Source: JAMQKA01 sp034521835 (GTDB lineage: Bacteria; Bacteroidota; Rhodothermia; Balneolales; Balneolaceae). From it: 64,000 nucleotides of DNA. The position numbers and the translations under genes were made by a program. The stretch is from the NCBI GenBank assembly GCA_034521835.1, contig JAXHMA010000006.1, positions 992,001 through 1,056,000 of the forward strand. Reading direction: 5' to 3'. The stretch's first letter is position 1, and each line of letters starts with the position of its first letter. Below the pieces are notes generated by a model. That model had not been told where the DNA came from. It saw only the letters and a program-made list of their open reading frames with translations, and did no database searches. Shown here one piece after another: positions 18,338 through 27,595 of the stretch.

Positions 18338-19398
18338 TTGAAAAAACTTCTTCTGCCCAGCATAGGATTCATGCTTTTCATTTCCTGCTCACAACCTGAA
18401 CCCGAATCCCAGGCCGTCCGTGCGGGCAACCCTGTCATTGAAGGCTGGTATGCCGATCCCGAAGGCATCGTCTTTAATAACGAATACTGGATTTTCCCCA
18501 CCTATTCCGATCACTATGGAGAACCGGATACATCTTCGGTATTTACAGAAGAACAACTCGCAGCCCGTTCGCAAGCCATTAACGAGCAATACCTGATCCA
18601 AACGTTTTTTGACGCTTTTTCATCCAAAGATCTGGTCAACTGGGAAAAACATTCGCATGTGCTGGATATAAAGGACGTGAAATGGGCTTCCTATTCCATG
18701 TGGGCGCCATCGATTATCCAGGCCAACGATCAGTATTATCTGTTCTTCTCGGCCAATGACATTCAGAGTAACGAAGAATATGGAGGCATTGGAGTAGCCG
18801 TGGCCGACCAGCCGGAAGGTCCATACAAAGATGCCTTGGGAGAGCCTTTGATCGATGAATTTCATAACGGTGCCCAGCCCATGATCAGTTTGTATTTAAA
18901 GATAACGACGGACAGTTTTATATGTATTATGGCGGTTGGGGCCACTGCAACGTGGTGAAACTCAGTGACGATCTCCTCAGCCTGGAGCCGTTTGAAGACG
19001 GGGAGTACTACAAGGAAATAACCCCGGATAATTACGTGGAAGGGTCTTTTGTTTTCAAAAAAGACGAAAAGTATTATTTCATGTGGTCGGAAGGCGGCTG
19101 GATGGGGCCGGACTACAGTGTGGCTTATGCCATTGGAGACTCACCCACAGGTCCCTTTGAACGGATAGGGAAAGTGCTGCAACAGGATTCCACCGTTGCC
19201 CGCGGTGCTGGACATCACTCCGTTATCATCACACCGGACAAAGAAGAATATTATATGGTGTACCATCGCCGCCCGCTGGATACGGATGACCCCCACCACC
19301 GGGTTGTCAGTATCGACCGGATGTACTTTGATGAAGATGGATTTATAAAACCTGTTGAGATGACATTTGAAGGCGTAAAGGCAAATCCGTTAGAATAA
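18338..19398 (+). CDS. GH43-type glycoside hydrolase lipoprotein (frameshifted)
   Basis: Five-bladed beta-propeller hydrolase acting on arabinose/xylose-containing polysaccharides. A lipoprotein signal follows a TTG start at 18338, with lipobox LFISC; an upstream in-frame ATG at 18251 would bury this signal. Family features: GNPVIEGWYADPEGIVFNNEYWIFPTYS with the likely catalytic Asp, FSSKDLVNWEKHSHVL, and SMWAPSIIQANDQYYLFFS. After one missing T at about 18882 (CCCAT-GATCAG), FYMYYGGWGHCNV, GSFVFKKDEKYYFMWSEGGW with a candidate Glu, and YYMVYHRRP follow. The corrected length is about 353 residues. The IS3 element ends 145 bases upstream. A role in plant or algal hemicellulose use fits the xylose operon at the right end of the window. 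Confidence 0.85.
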
Positions 19399-19489
19399 TC
19401 TGATACTTGCTTATCTCTCGTTAGTTGGTATTCCAACGCTAACCCGTATGCCGGTTCTGCGCGAGTCGTTATAGGCTTGATTAACTGAA

Positions 19490-20713
19490 TTAGACTTCAA
19501 TAACTATTAAAGTTGCATCATCTTCAAACCGGTCGGAATAGTCAGATTGTTCAGCTTCAGCTATAATAGTGGTTGATAATTCCTCGGGATTTGTCTGCGG
19601 TACGCCAACCGCCTGTTTTATAATCTGTTCAAAAAAATCAGCTTCCCGAATGTTCAAATCTTCATCCCTGGTTTCAATCAATCCATCTGAATAGAGAAAG
19701 AGAACATCTCCCTTGCTTACAGAAAACTCCAGGTTGGCATATTCGGCTTTATCAATGATGCCTAAACCGATACCCTTGTTGCGACGGACCTCCAACTTTC
19801 CGGTTTCTGCCACATAATGCAACACCGGAAGATGACCTGCATTGCACAGGTCAGCCTTTTGAGAGGAAAGGTTCAGCTTTAGCATCGTCATTGTTGCATA
19901 CATGGCCCGGTCAGACTGTTTAAGGAATAGTCCATTTAGCGCCTTCATGATTTCTGACGGATCGCTGTTGTATTCCAGGTGTGTTTGCAGTGCGCTTTTT
20001 GTCATGGTCATCAACAAACCCGCGCCAAAGCTATGGCCGGAAACATCCCCGATGGAGGCAAAAAGGTTATTGTCGCGGCGGGCAAGTTCAAAGAAATCTC
20101 CTCCCAGCTCATTTGCAGGAATGGAAGAGGCGTATGCCCGCGATGAGTTATATTCGATTTTTACATCCTTCAAAATTCTGTTCTGGACTTCCGTTGCAAA
20201 CCTAACATCAGCTTCGATAGCTGCTTTTTTTGTATATATGGCTCGTGAGGCTTTTAGTATCAGGGACATTCCGAGGTAGGTCCAGACAAAAACACCAAAC
20301 CCAACAGCCATACCGGCAGAATACGTACCTATACCCATCTGATGTAATGACTCAGGACTAAAAACTTCGGAACCGATAACGTAGCCCGCATATCCGCAAA
20401 TAATTACAAAGGGTATAAATAGCCAGGGGAAAATCCGTTTAAACAACTTGCGGGATTTGGGATACATATAGGCGGTTGTTTCAAGTATAATCGCTAAATA
20501 AAAGAGGATACTTGCAACCCAGACCTGGAGCGTATATGTATCGCCCAAGAATTCCCGAAAGAACAAAACGGCAACAAGAACCGGCAGAAAGTGAATCATC
20601 ATATGGGCAAAGATGATGCTCCGCCTGTATTTGGGATCAATGTCATAAAACGCCTCCAGGTCAGCATCACGGTAGAGGCTGAACTGGATGTATTTATTGT
20701 TGAAAAAACTCAT
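19490..20713 (-). CDS. Membrane-anchored SpoIIE/RsbU-type PP2C phosphatase, second paralogue
   Basis: 407 residues. Four hydrophobic segments lie in residues about 30-170 (FAHMMIHFLPVLVAVLFF, VWVASILFYLAIILETTAYM, IFPWLFIPFVIICGYAGYV, GMAVGFGVFVWTYLGMSLIL). The catalytic domain has GGDFFELARRDNN, GDVSGHSFGAGL, LYSDGLIETRDEDLNIREADFF and EDDATLIVIEV. It shares about half its catalytic residues with the 15466 gene by eye. Its ATG directly follows the TAA of the upstream gene (TAAATG), so the two are translationally coupled. Complete. The membrane region differs from the other paralogue, suggesting a different input signal. Confidence 0.9.
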   Translation of the reverse strand: MSFFNNKYIQFSLYRDADLEAFYDIDPKYRRSIIFAHMMIHFLPVLVAVLFFREFLGDTYTLQVWVASILFYLAIILETTAYMYPKSRKLFKRIFPWLFIPFVIICGYAGYVIGSEVFSPESLHQMGIGTYSAGMAVGFGVFVWTYLGMSLILKASRAIYTKKAAIEADVRFATEVQNRILKDVKIEYNSSRAYASSIPANELGGDFFELARRDNNLFASIGDVSGHSFGAGLLMTMTKSALQTHLEYNSDPSEIMKALNGLFLKQSDRAMYATMTMLKLNLSSQKADLCNAGHLPVLHYVAETGKLEVRRNKGIGLGIIDKAEYANLEFSVSKGDVLFLYSDGLIETRDEDLNIREADFFEQIIKQAVGVPQTNPEELSTTIIAEAEQSDYSDRFEDDATLIVIEV

Positions 20714-21380
20714 TTAGTCTGGCTTTAGTCGGTTTTTAAGTCGGACCAGTTCCTCTTTATGTGCTGCTATTTCTGAGAATGTTCCTTCATATGTTTGAAC
20801 GTCAGAAATTTTCGGGAACCGTAGTTCCTGTTTTAAAAAGGAGTATGAAATGGTGATTGGTATGTAGTTGAAAAGAAGAATCAGTACCTGGAGAAAATCT
20901 TTTTGAACCGGTTGTAATCCAAAGCGAGCGGCCGTTCGCGGATTAATGATGTAGGACGTTCCGCGAACTTTCAGGTGGTCTTTATCTTGATTCTCATGCT
21001 GTGAGATAAAATTTATCAAACCTGAAATATATCCATAGAGAACAAATCGGGTTCGTTCGCGGCCTTTTATATTCGGGCTGATGGTGAAGAGATAGTCAAA
21101 CAGGGTGCCGCCGTGAACCGTTACCTGGTTATTTTTCTCTTTTTCTGTGATAAACAGGGGCGAATAATAGATGAACTTGCCGCTCTTTTTACCCATGGGC
21201 AGATCGATAAAGGGAGCGGCAATCAGCATTATTATTGGGATGAGGAAAATCAGCGGATACAATCCTGTCAAATAGGAAATCAAAAGAATTGCACTACAAA
21301 TCAGAAATAATACAGTCCCGGTTATCCAGAGAAATTTCCTCTGTTCATGATTCAGTTTTTTGATAGAATTTATGTTTCAT
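20714..21380 (-). CDS. Membrane protein coupled to the SpoIIE phosphatase (N-terminus frameshifted)
   Basis: Unknown family. The clean frame runs from 21283, but coding continues upstream: the same frame reads LNHEQRKFLWITGTVLFLICSAILL. An ATG at 21378-21380 (MKHKFYQK) joins it if the A6 run (plus T6, 21356-21361) is one base too long. The corrected protein has about 222 residues with two N-terminal membrane helices (GTVLFLICSAILLISYLTG, YPLIFLIPIIMLIAAPF). A soluble part follows (FITEKEKNNQVTVHGGTLFDYLF, GYISGLINFISQH) with a hydrophobic stretch near residue 175. It is immediately upstream of, and coupled to, the phosphatase, so it probably works with it. Confidence 0.6.
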
Positions 21381-21719
21381 TTCCGAAAACTGACATCTTT
21401 AAGAGCCCTTTGAATAACCCGTCGGGCGGCTGTACTGAGAGCAGTTAAACTCTCTCAAAATTAATGAAAGTTACCTAAGGTTGATAGAATTAAGCCAAAC
21501 TACAAATGTATCTTCAATGTGTTATGTGCTGAAAGTAAATTAGCAAAGGTGAGTCTATCACTTTTAAAAAAATAAATAATGGTATGCGCTAGAGCTTGTG
21601 GCTATTACCTCTACTCAGTGGTATAGGTTTGGCAATTCATTTATCAGGAGAAAATAAATCCGAACTTATTTCCTAATAACCACCCAACTGAAAGCTCTCT
21701 GCAATGAAAGTGCAGGATT
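21381..21719. other. Intergenic region
   Basis: About 340 bases between the coupled membrane protein and the recombinase relic. No gene or repeat recognised. Confidence 0.5.
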
Positions 21720-22240
21720 TTAAACCCCGTTCTGTCTCTCCAATAAAAAACTCTTTAGGCTGATATTCTTTTGCATACTTCTGTAGCAAATCCGATACTT
21801 TTTCCGAGAAGAGAGTGTCTGTTTTTTTGTCCCTTTCCCCTGGTGAATGCAAATTTGCATACTGTCTGAATAGATATCGCCGATTTTAAATTCGGAAGCT
21901 CCATACGTAATCAAGCCGAATATAATAGAGTGAATATTGCTCTAAGTTTCTGGTTGTCAAAGGAGCCCGAGAGTCGTTCCACTTCCTGAACCGAAAGTAC
22001 CACCGGAATACGGGTGAATTTTTTCATTTTGACCGTAAAGTCAAAATCGTTGTCTTCTCTTAATACCTCTTGGGATAATAATTTCACAGAAGCCAGCAAT
22101 TACTACGTCATCGAGTAGCTGTAATCAAGATCTTTTTTACATTGATGGGAAAAGTCTTCCAACTGTTTCAAGGTGCTCTTGATATAATTCTTTAGCGAAA
22201 GGCGATGTTTATACTTTGATATCAACTCCGACTTCTTCAT
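21720..22240 (-). pseudogene. Decayed tyrosine recombinase (XerC/D-like integrase)
   Basis: Remnant on the minus strand. It has an N-terminal core-binding segment (MKKSELISKYKHRLSLKNYIKSTLKQLEDF) ending in a stop, then QEVLREDNDFDFTVKMKKFTRIPVVLSVQEVERLSGSFDNQ and AIFTLLYSAG. A degraded catalytic box follows: GLITYGASEFKIGDI where GLRISEL..L..DI is expected, so the first catalytic Arg is lost. The remains IHQGKGTKK and KYAKEYQPKEF come next. The HxxR and Tyr boxes are absent. It is oriented away from the cassette array that begins 3.3 kb to the right, the geometry expected of an integron integrase, but it resembles ordinary Bacteroidota Xer-type recombinases more than IntI. Confidence 0.75.
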
Positions 22241-22391
22241 CTTACCGTTATAGCACATTTAAAATGAGAAAACACGGACCGACAAGTGAACCAGCAAATG
22301 AATACTTTGAGAGTACCTAACTGGCAATAGAAATTAATAATATTCAATTGGAGACGAATACCATTCTAATGGAGCGTATCCGAAAAACCTT

Positions 22392-22643
22392 ATGAGTATA
22401 AATAAAAAACAAAATCACTTGGAATTGCTTACCTGTTTTGTAGCACCCCACCTCGAAATGGTGGTTGGTAGCACTGTTACTCTTCACGGCGATAAGCCCT
22501 GGATGGTGGCAGCGAGGGAAAGAAGGACCCTAACCCGAATCAGGCATGGATTAATCTATTGCGACGACAATCCTCGCCAAGTCCGCCCGCTAAAATTTCC
22601 CTCCTATGATGACCTTTTCTCTTTTCCTGCAATCCAAGAATAA
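22392..22643 (+). CDS. Hypothetical protein, 83 residues
   Basis: No family recognised. Polar and Arg-rich, with no signal peptide or membrane segment; contains HLEMVVGSTVTLHGDKPWMVAARERRTLTRIRHG. It lies 24 bases before the GC-rich lipoprotein gene and could share its transcript. Composition changes within it from AT-rich to GC-rich. It may be real, but support is limited to an open frame of moderate length and position. Confidence 0.35.
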   Translation: MSINKKQNHLELLTCFVAPHLEMVVGSTVTLHGDKPWMVAARERRTLTRIRHGLIYCDDNPRQVRPLKFPSYDDLFSFPAIQE

Positions 22644-22667
22644 AAATCACGACAAAACACCAAGATC

Positions 22668-23756
22668 ATGAAAACCTCCACCTTTATCCTTATGACCATT
22701 GGGGTCCTTTTTTTCCTAAGCAGTGCATGCGGCCAGGCGAACGAATACGACCGGAACAATAGCCCCGGAATTCCCGAGCAGGGGGGCGCTTCTTACGCCA
22801 AGCTAAATACTTATGACCCCGCCAACGACGACCGGGCCGGCGCGGTTGTTATGAAGGAGCTGCGCGACCCGCAGACCGGCATGGTCAACCTATACATACC
22901 TTTGCCGGCCGACTGGCGGCCCACCGACAACGGCATCGAGGGGCCGGGTGGCACCACGGTGCAGGAATTTCCTGGCGCCTCCTTCACCGGCCAGCAGCGT
23001 TATATCCAGTCGATTGACGAAATCATTCAGCAAGACATCACACAGCTCATCCAGCGCAACGGCGCGCAGCACCTGCGCACCATCGATCTGCCGGAGGTGG
23101 CGCAGCGCGATGAGCGCCTCGGCTTGCAATACTGGCAGGCCATGCCCATGGAAAAGCACTTTCAGGTGAAGGGCGTCGAGATACGGGACGCCAAGGGGCG
23201 ACCCAACCTGCTGGTCGTCCATTACACGCAATCGCGTAGCCAGTACGGTAGTCATCACCACTACTACCTAAACGTCCTGACCTCAAGCGACGCGCGCTAC
23301 GAAGCCGACAAGCAGGCCCTGCGTTTTGCCCTGGCCAACAAGCAGTCAAACCCAGAAGCGGTCACGGCCTTCAACCAGAAAATGCAACAGGAGTACCTGC
23401 GCCGTGAGCAGTTGCACGCCGCCAAGATGCAGCAGGCCTGGGACCACTTCAACGCCTGGAACCGCAACCACGTCGAAACCTGGAACGACATCAACGAATC
23501 ATCCATGGCCAGCTGGCGCCGCCAGGAAGCCATGCGCGACGCCGGCCAGGCTCGTAACGTCGACGGCATCCTCGAGCGCGAGCGCTTTGTCAACCCCTTC
23601 GACGGGAAACAGCTGGAGGTTGAGGCCGGCTATAAGTACTACTATACCAATGCCTTCGGTGAGGTGATTGGCAGCAACGACGAGTTTTTCAACCCCGAGC
23701 GCGATCCGTCCCTGAACCACCAGGAATGGCGGCGGGCAGAGATCGTTAACGAGTAG
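22668..23756 (+). CDS. Secreted/lipoprotein of unknown family, GC-rich
   Basis: 362 residues with an N-terminal signal (MKTSTFILMTIGVLFFLSSACGQ), whose SSAC looks like a lipobox. No known family recognised. The body is hydrophilic, rich in Gln/Asn/Arg/Trp and predicted helical in residues about 225-300 (QEYLRREQLHAAKMQQAWDHFNAWN), and ends in a Tyr-rich segment (YKYYYTNAFGEVIGSNDEFFNP). The gene is clearly more GC-rich than its surroundings with many C-ending codons, suggesting recent transfer. It is intact. A weak hairpin follows about 95 bases after the stop. Confidence 0.7.
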   Translation: MKTSTFILMTIGVLFFLSSACGQANEYDRNNSPGIPEQGGASYAKLNTYDPANDDRAGAVVMKELRDPQTGMVNLYIPLPADWRPTDNGIEGPGGTTVQEFPGASFTGQQRYIQSIDEIIQQDITQLIQRNGAQHLRTIDLPEVAQRDERLGLQYWQAMPMEKHFQVKGVEIRDAKGRPNLLVVHYTQSRSQYGSHHHYYLNVLTSSDARYEADKQALRFALANKQSNPEAVTAFNQKMQQEYLRREQLHAAKMQQAWDHFNAWNRNHVETWNDINESSMASWRRQEAMRDAGQARNVDGILERERFVNPFDGKQLEVEAGYKYYYTNAFGEVIGSNDEFFNPERDPSLNHQEWRRAEIVNE

Positions 23757-23851
23757 AAAAACAGTCACAGCATTTAATAATTATGTGGTTTTATTCCTCG
23801 ACTCTCTGGGCGTAATAACAACTAAAGTTTGCGGAGCAAAGTCGAATTGAT

Positions 23852-23875
23852 ACCCCGATGGCTCTGCTTCGGGGT
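23852..23875 (+). terminator. Possible terminator hairpin
   Basis: ACCCCGA and TCGGGGT arms around a 10-base loop, about 95 bases after the GC-rich lipoprotein stop. The T-tract is poor, so termination is uncertain. Confidence 0.35.
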
Positions 23876-23954
23876 CATTCATTTTACCATGGGTATTTCA
23901 ATTTGCAATGAAATACTTTTCCAACGCGGTCACATTATACACAGGAGTTGGAAA

Positions 23955-24065
23955 TAGAATAAACCTCTGAAAAGAGGGCAGGGGAGGTAGGCCAAAAGCG
24001 CCTGGTCATTGAACTGCTTCCGCGCAGAAATAGTAAAGAAGGGCAGTGATGCATAATGTTTTAGC
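23955..24065 (+). repeat. Orphan fragment of the long attC-variant repeat
   Basis: GAGGGCAGGGGAGGTAGGCC, then AAAAGCGCCTGGTCATTG and TAGTAAAGAAGGGCAGTGATG match the middle of the ~320-bp variant attC sites in the array (for example 43490-43575). Here it lies outside any cassette boundary. Confidence 0.75.
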
Positions 24066-24219
24066 GTCAATTCGATGTAAGTTGGACTTGTGGTACGCTG
24101 AGGGCCCCTTCTTGCGGAGGGGGGATCTCTTTCAACATCCCTCATTGTTGCTATTTTATTTGTATTGAACTCAGGTTAAATAGCTTAATAGTATTGCCTG
24201 GGGTATACTCATTTTATGG

Positions 24220-25560
24220 GGTGAACCTTTTGTCTTGATCCAAAAGGCACTCAACAATCAAGGCATGAGGAATGCTGAACCCGGTTGCGAGCGTCCGGCC
24301 GGAGGGCGTACCGTCACTTTCACTGGCTGTCATCAGGAGGAGATGGGTGATTTCCCCCACGACCCGGTAATCTCCTGATCACCGGCTGGGAGGGAACTCA
24401 TTATTTTATTCGCAGCTAAAGCCGGTTTCAGACAGAAATTCTTCCGGTTTTTCGCTTAGTGCAATGAAGGGCTTGTTATTCGAAATAATTTTCCTGCGCT
24501 TCCGGCCTGTGTAAAGTTGACCGTTAAGAAGGGCTCTTCTTGGAGCGTTTAAGAAAAATCTGAGATTTTTTAGCGGAAAGGAGAGCTCTTTAGGTCACGT
24601 TTACCTAAGCCGGTGGCTTTTTTCGTTCATTTTTTTGCCATTAAAAAAATGGACACCCAGGAAAGGGAATTAGCTAAAAAACTGTCTGAAGATATGTTCT
24701 TTTTAAGGGGTGTACCTTTTGGCTTGATCCAAAACGAACCAAAAAATCAAGGCTGGGGAATGCTGAACCCGGTTGCGATCCGGCCGGAGTTTGCTAATGG
24801 TCTTTCCCGCTGGCTGCTTGCCTCAGAGCTTCTCACCGGTATACCAAACTCCTTTTGGCCTCCCGCTCTCCGCTCAGAAGGAACTTTTTAGTTTTTTCAC
24901 TTACTGCTATGAATAGCTGTTTTTTAACTCGTAGTTTTGAAACTTTCTCCCCCGAGTCCAGAGAATCCCTGCAACACATTAACGAAGAGTCGGTGGGCGA
25001 TCCAAAAGCAAGCCAGTTAGAACGGGCTGGGTAGAAGAACATCTGGGATTCTTTGGCGACTTTTTGATTCATTTTTTCGTCGCAGAAAAAATGAATACCT
25101 CTTAAAGAAAATAAGCTCTAGAGAACGGTCTGAAGTCAAACCTTCATTAGGTGGTATCCCTTTTGCCTTGATACAAAAGGAACCAAAAGATCAAGGCTGG
25201 GGAATGCTGAACCCGGCTTCGAGCGTCCGGCCGGAGTTTGGCAATGGTCCTTCCCGCTGGCCGGCTTCCTCATAGTTGCCCGCCGGTATGCCAAACTCCT
25301 TTTCGCCTCCCGCTCTTCGCTCAGCATTCCAAGGCCGGAGGGGGCTGTCAGGTAGAAATGTTTCCGGTTTTTCGCTTAGTGCTATAAAGAGTTGTACGCC
25401 TATTTACCTAAAAAGCAATGTCATACTGAGCGCAGGCCGACGGAGCAGCGCGAGGAGGCCGCAGTCGAACGTATCTCCGCCAGCAGGCCCGCGTAGAATT
25501 TGAAGGCGGTATCACGCAACCACGTTCGAGCAATCCCGGGGAGATCTTGTTGTGCAATAA
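24220..25560. repeat. Block of dispersed structured repeats (mainly plus orientation)
   Basis: Same families as 9.1-10.6 kb but inverted. Type 1 copies are at about 24225-24300 (partial), 24700-24885 and 25155-25390. Type 2 with TTAAGAAGGGCTCTTCTTGGAG and an AAAAATCTGAGATTTTTTAG stem lies at 24500-24670. Type 3 with GCCGACGGAGCAGCGCGAG and CACGTTCGAGCA lies at 25420-25550. No coding capacity is conserved between copies. Confidence 0.8.
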
Positions 25561-25569
25561 TAAATACCG

Positions 25570-25693
25570 GTAGCATAAGGCGCATAAACTTGGGACGCGG
25601 ACGAGACTTTGATTTCCATAGTTGCTTGTTTAGAAATTTTAGCCGTTAATTGACTTATAATCTCCGCGCACGTTAAGAGCCAGACCGTTATAA
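25570..25693 (+). other. attC-like site
   Basis: Left arm GGCGCATAAACTTGGGACGCGG, central AGCCGTTAATTGACTTATAA, right arm CGCGCACGTTAAGAGCCAGACC and core GTTATAA at 25687-25693. It opens the main array. Confidence 0.65.
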
Positions 25694-25724
25694 AGCGGGA
25701 GTAAATCACCAAAGCGGTAATAGC

Positions 25725-26516
25725 ATGAAATGGGTATTAGTATTAATAATTTTAACTATGAACATGAAAGGCTATTCACAAAACCCTAAGGAAGCTGATA
25801 CCATAGAATTAAACGGCTTGCACACTTATTTCGAGGTTTATGGTAAAGGCAGCCCTCTTTTTCTGTTACATGGCTTCACTCAGTCATCCCAATCATGGGT
25901 GCCATTCATTAATGAATACAGTAATGAACATGAAATCTATTTGGTTGACTTGATGGGGCATGGTAAATCAAGTCCATTTACAGAAGATGTATCCATAAGG
26001 GCAGCTGCACAAAATCTAAAAGATCTAATAGAATATTTAGAACTGGATAGTATAAATGCTATAGGCTATAGTTATGGAGGGGAAATTCTTTTTCAGCTGG
26101 CACTTTTAGAACCAGATTTGATAAAATCGATGATAATTATTGGTTCATGCGGAACATGGGAGGCGAAAGACTTCCCCGAATTCGTAGAATATTTGTCGTA
26201 TAAGAATATTGAAAATTTGCCCTGGATGCGTGACCAGCAGGTCAGTGAGGACCGCATGAAAAACATTCTTGACCAAATCCCTAACTACTCAGTCACCGTA
26301 AGTGAAAGTGAACTTAAAAGTATCAAGACCAGACCCCTGTTGGTAGTGGGTGATAATGATCACGCTGTTTCTTTAGACTGCGTTATTAAGGCCAAAACCA
26401 ATATGCCAAATGCATTTCTGTGGATTGTGCCAAATACAGAGCATCGAGTTCATATAGACAAAAATAGAAACTTGTTTATAAAGACTTCAAAAGATTTCTT
26501 AAACAAGAGTTGGTAG
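25725..26516 (+). CDS. Alpha/beta hydrolase, cassette gene
   Basis: 263 residues. It starts with a short hydrophobic N-terminus (MKWVLVLIILTMNMKGYSQ) that looks like a signal peptide, so the enzyme may be exported. The fold signatures are LFLLHGFTQSSQSWVPF (oxyanion loop), YLVDLMGHGKSSPF, the nucleophile elbow GYSYGGEI (Ser), VVGDNDHAVSLD (acid) and EHRVHIDKN (His). The substrate is unknown. It is the first gene of the main array and is intact. The closest general class is small ester or lipid hydrolases of the alpha/beta hydrolase 6 type. Confidence 0.85.
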   Translation: MKWVLVLIILTMNMKGYSQNPKEADTIELNGLHTYFEVYGKGSPLFLLHGFTQSSQSWVPFINEYSNEHEIYLVDLMGHGKSSPFTEDVSIRAAAQNLKDLIEYLELDSINAIGYSYGGEILFQLALLEPDLIKSMIIIGSCGTWEAKDFPEFVEYLSYKNIENLPWMRDQQVSEDRMKNILDQIPNYSVTVSESELKSIKTRPLLVVGDNDHAVSLDCVIKAKTNMPNAFLWIVPNTEHRVHIDKNRNLFIKTSKDFLNKSW

Positions 26517-26603
26517 AACTTTAGTTTACAGTAACTAACAGCGAATAAAGAACGCGGGCGAAAGTGCTATATAGAAAGCGATTAACTTTAATAAACTTTG
26601 GCA

Positions 26604-26940
26604 TTGGCTGACTTCCTGGCCATAAAAACAGCCAGGCTCTCCCCGGGTTAGCGTGTGTTCTTTCCTCCGATACCTGCCGAATCTACTTCATGAGCCATCC
26701 CCTTTCGGTGTTACAGATGTCACAATGATGTGCCTGCTCATCCGGCTTGTTAAGCCCCTTATACGGTTCCTGTTCGTCAAAACCGAAGTTTTGCAGTCCC
26801 GCTTCCTTCAGACTTGCGCCTGCACGTAACGCCCTTGCGGCTTGCTAATGGTTTGGGTCCCACCTGTCCACAAGGGACTTTCACCCTCAAGATTAATAGT
26901 TTACATTATCGTAAACCAACGAGATCCATGCCGGGCACAC
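26604..26940 (-). mobile_element. Truncated group II intron, second copy
   Basis: On the minus strand from 26940: GTGTGCCCGGCATGGATCTC, later GTTACGTGCAGGCGCAAGTC, TGAAGGAAGCGGGACTGCAA and CAGGAACCGTATAAGGGGC. It is about 80 percent similar by eye to the 5' half of the copy at 14492-15093. Similarity stops at about 26604, so the second half including domains V and VI is missing and it cannot splice. Its 5' exon is again the bottom strand of an attC left arm (TCCGCTTGAAACGATC). Confidence 0.8.
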
Positions 26941-27057
26941 GATCGTTTCAAGCGGACGCAACGCGCACTTGTATTTGGTATTTTGCCATAGCAATTCATA
27001 TTCTGTGTTTTAAATTATTTGTAATCTTTGCCCCGCTTAAACGATAGACCGTTAGGG
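26941..27057 (+). other. attC-like site abutting the intron fragment
   Basis: CGTTTCAAGCGGACGCAACG pairs with CCGCTTAAACGATAGACC, followed by the core GTTAGGG at 27051-27057. The intron fragment begins immediately to the left, taking the place of the left core. Confidence 0.7.
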
Positions 27058-27100
27058 GTACCCATAATAAATCAAGAGTTACTTGAGCTTTGAAAACGCT

Positions 27101-27535
27101 ATGAATAAAACAGACCTCCTGGCAAATGCAGTTTCAATAGAAGAATCTTCTCTTTCTTCATTGTATTACTGGCTTCAATATGAAAAACATACCTGGATCT
27201 TAGGATCTGGAATAGGCTGGCTACCTTACAGTATTGTTTCGATGATAGTATCCATTGCAGCTATAATTTTTACTCCTTATATGCTTTGGCATTTATTTCA
27301 GGCAAAGTGGTATAAAGCAATCATCACTTTTTGTTCAATTGTAATTTTACCATTTTTTATCCATCAAATTATTCAAGTTGATGACTCAATAATCTCCTTT
27401 CTACTAGGAGTTCTCCCACTTGTAACTTTTTATTTTTACACATATGTGATTAGTTACTTGATTGGCGAACATTTAAATAAGTTGAAAACAATTAGAAGAT
27501 GGGAGAAAGAGGAGTTAGCCAATACAGACTCTTAA
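27101..27535 (+). CDS. Small integral membrane protein, cassette gene
   Basis: 144 residues from the ATG at 27101; a TTG 18 bases upstream is also in frame. Three or four hydrophobic segments: GWLPYSIVSMIVSIAAIIFTPYML, AIITFCSIVILPFFIHQII and ISFLLGVLPLVTFYFYTYVISYLI. It has a charged C-terminal tail (KTIRRWEKEELANTDS). No family recognised. Intact and on the plus strand, bounded by attC-like sequence on both sides. Inner-membrane location is inferred. Confidence 0.6.
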   Translation: MNKTDLLANAVSIEESSLSSLYYWLQYEKHTWILGSGIGWLPYSIVSMIVSIAAIIFTPYMLWHLFQAKWYKAIITFCSIVILPFFIHQIIQVDDSIISFLLGVLPLVTFYFYTYVISYLIGEHLNKLKTIRRWEKEELANTDS

Positions 27536-27545
27536 ACGTAAAAAG

Positions 27546-27595
27546 CTACACCTAATAAAGCGCTTCAAGAGACGCATCTCGCCAAGTCTTGCCAA
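27546..27595 (+). other. attC left half fused to a truncated gene
   Basis: CACCTAATAAAGCGCTTCAA, GAGACGCATCTCGCCAAGTC and TTGCCA match the left part of other attC sites. The sequence then changes abruptly into a reductase coding frame at about 27596. The right half is missing, indicating a deletion or recombination inside the site. Confidence 0.6.

Noticed and set aside
23265..23667. Overlapping plus-strand frames inside the GC-rich lipoprotein gene
   Set aside because: Shadows in another frame of a GC-rich gene; the main frame has the signal peptide and full length.
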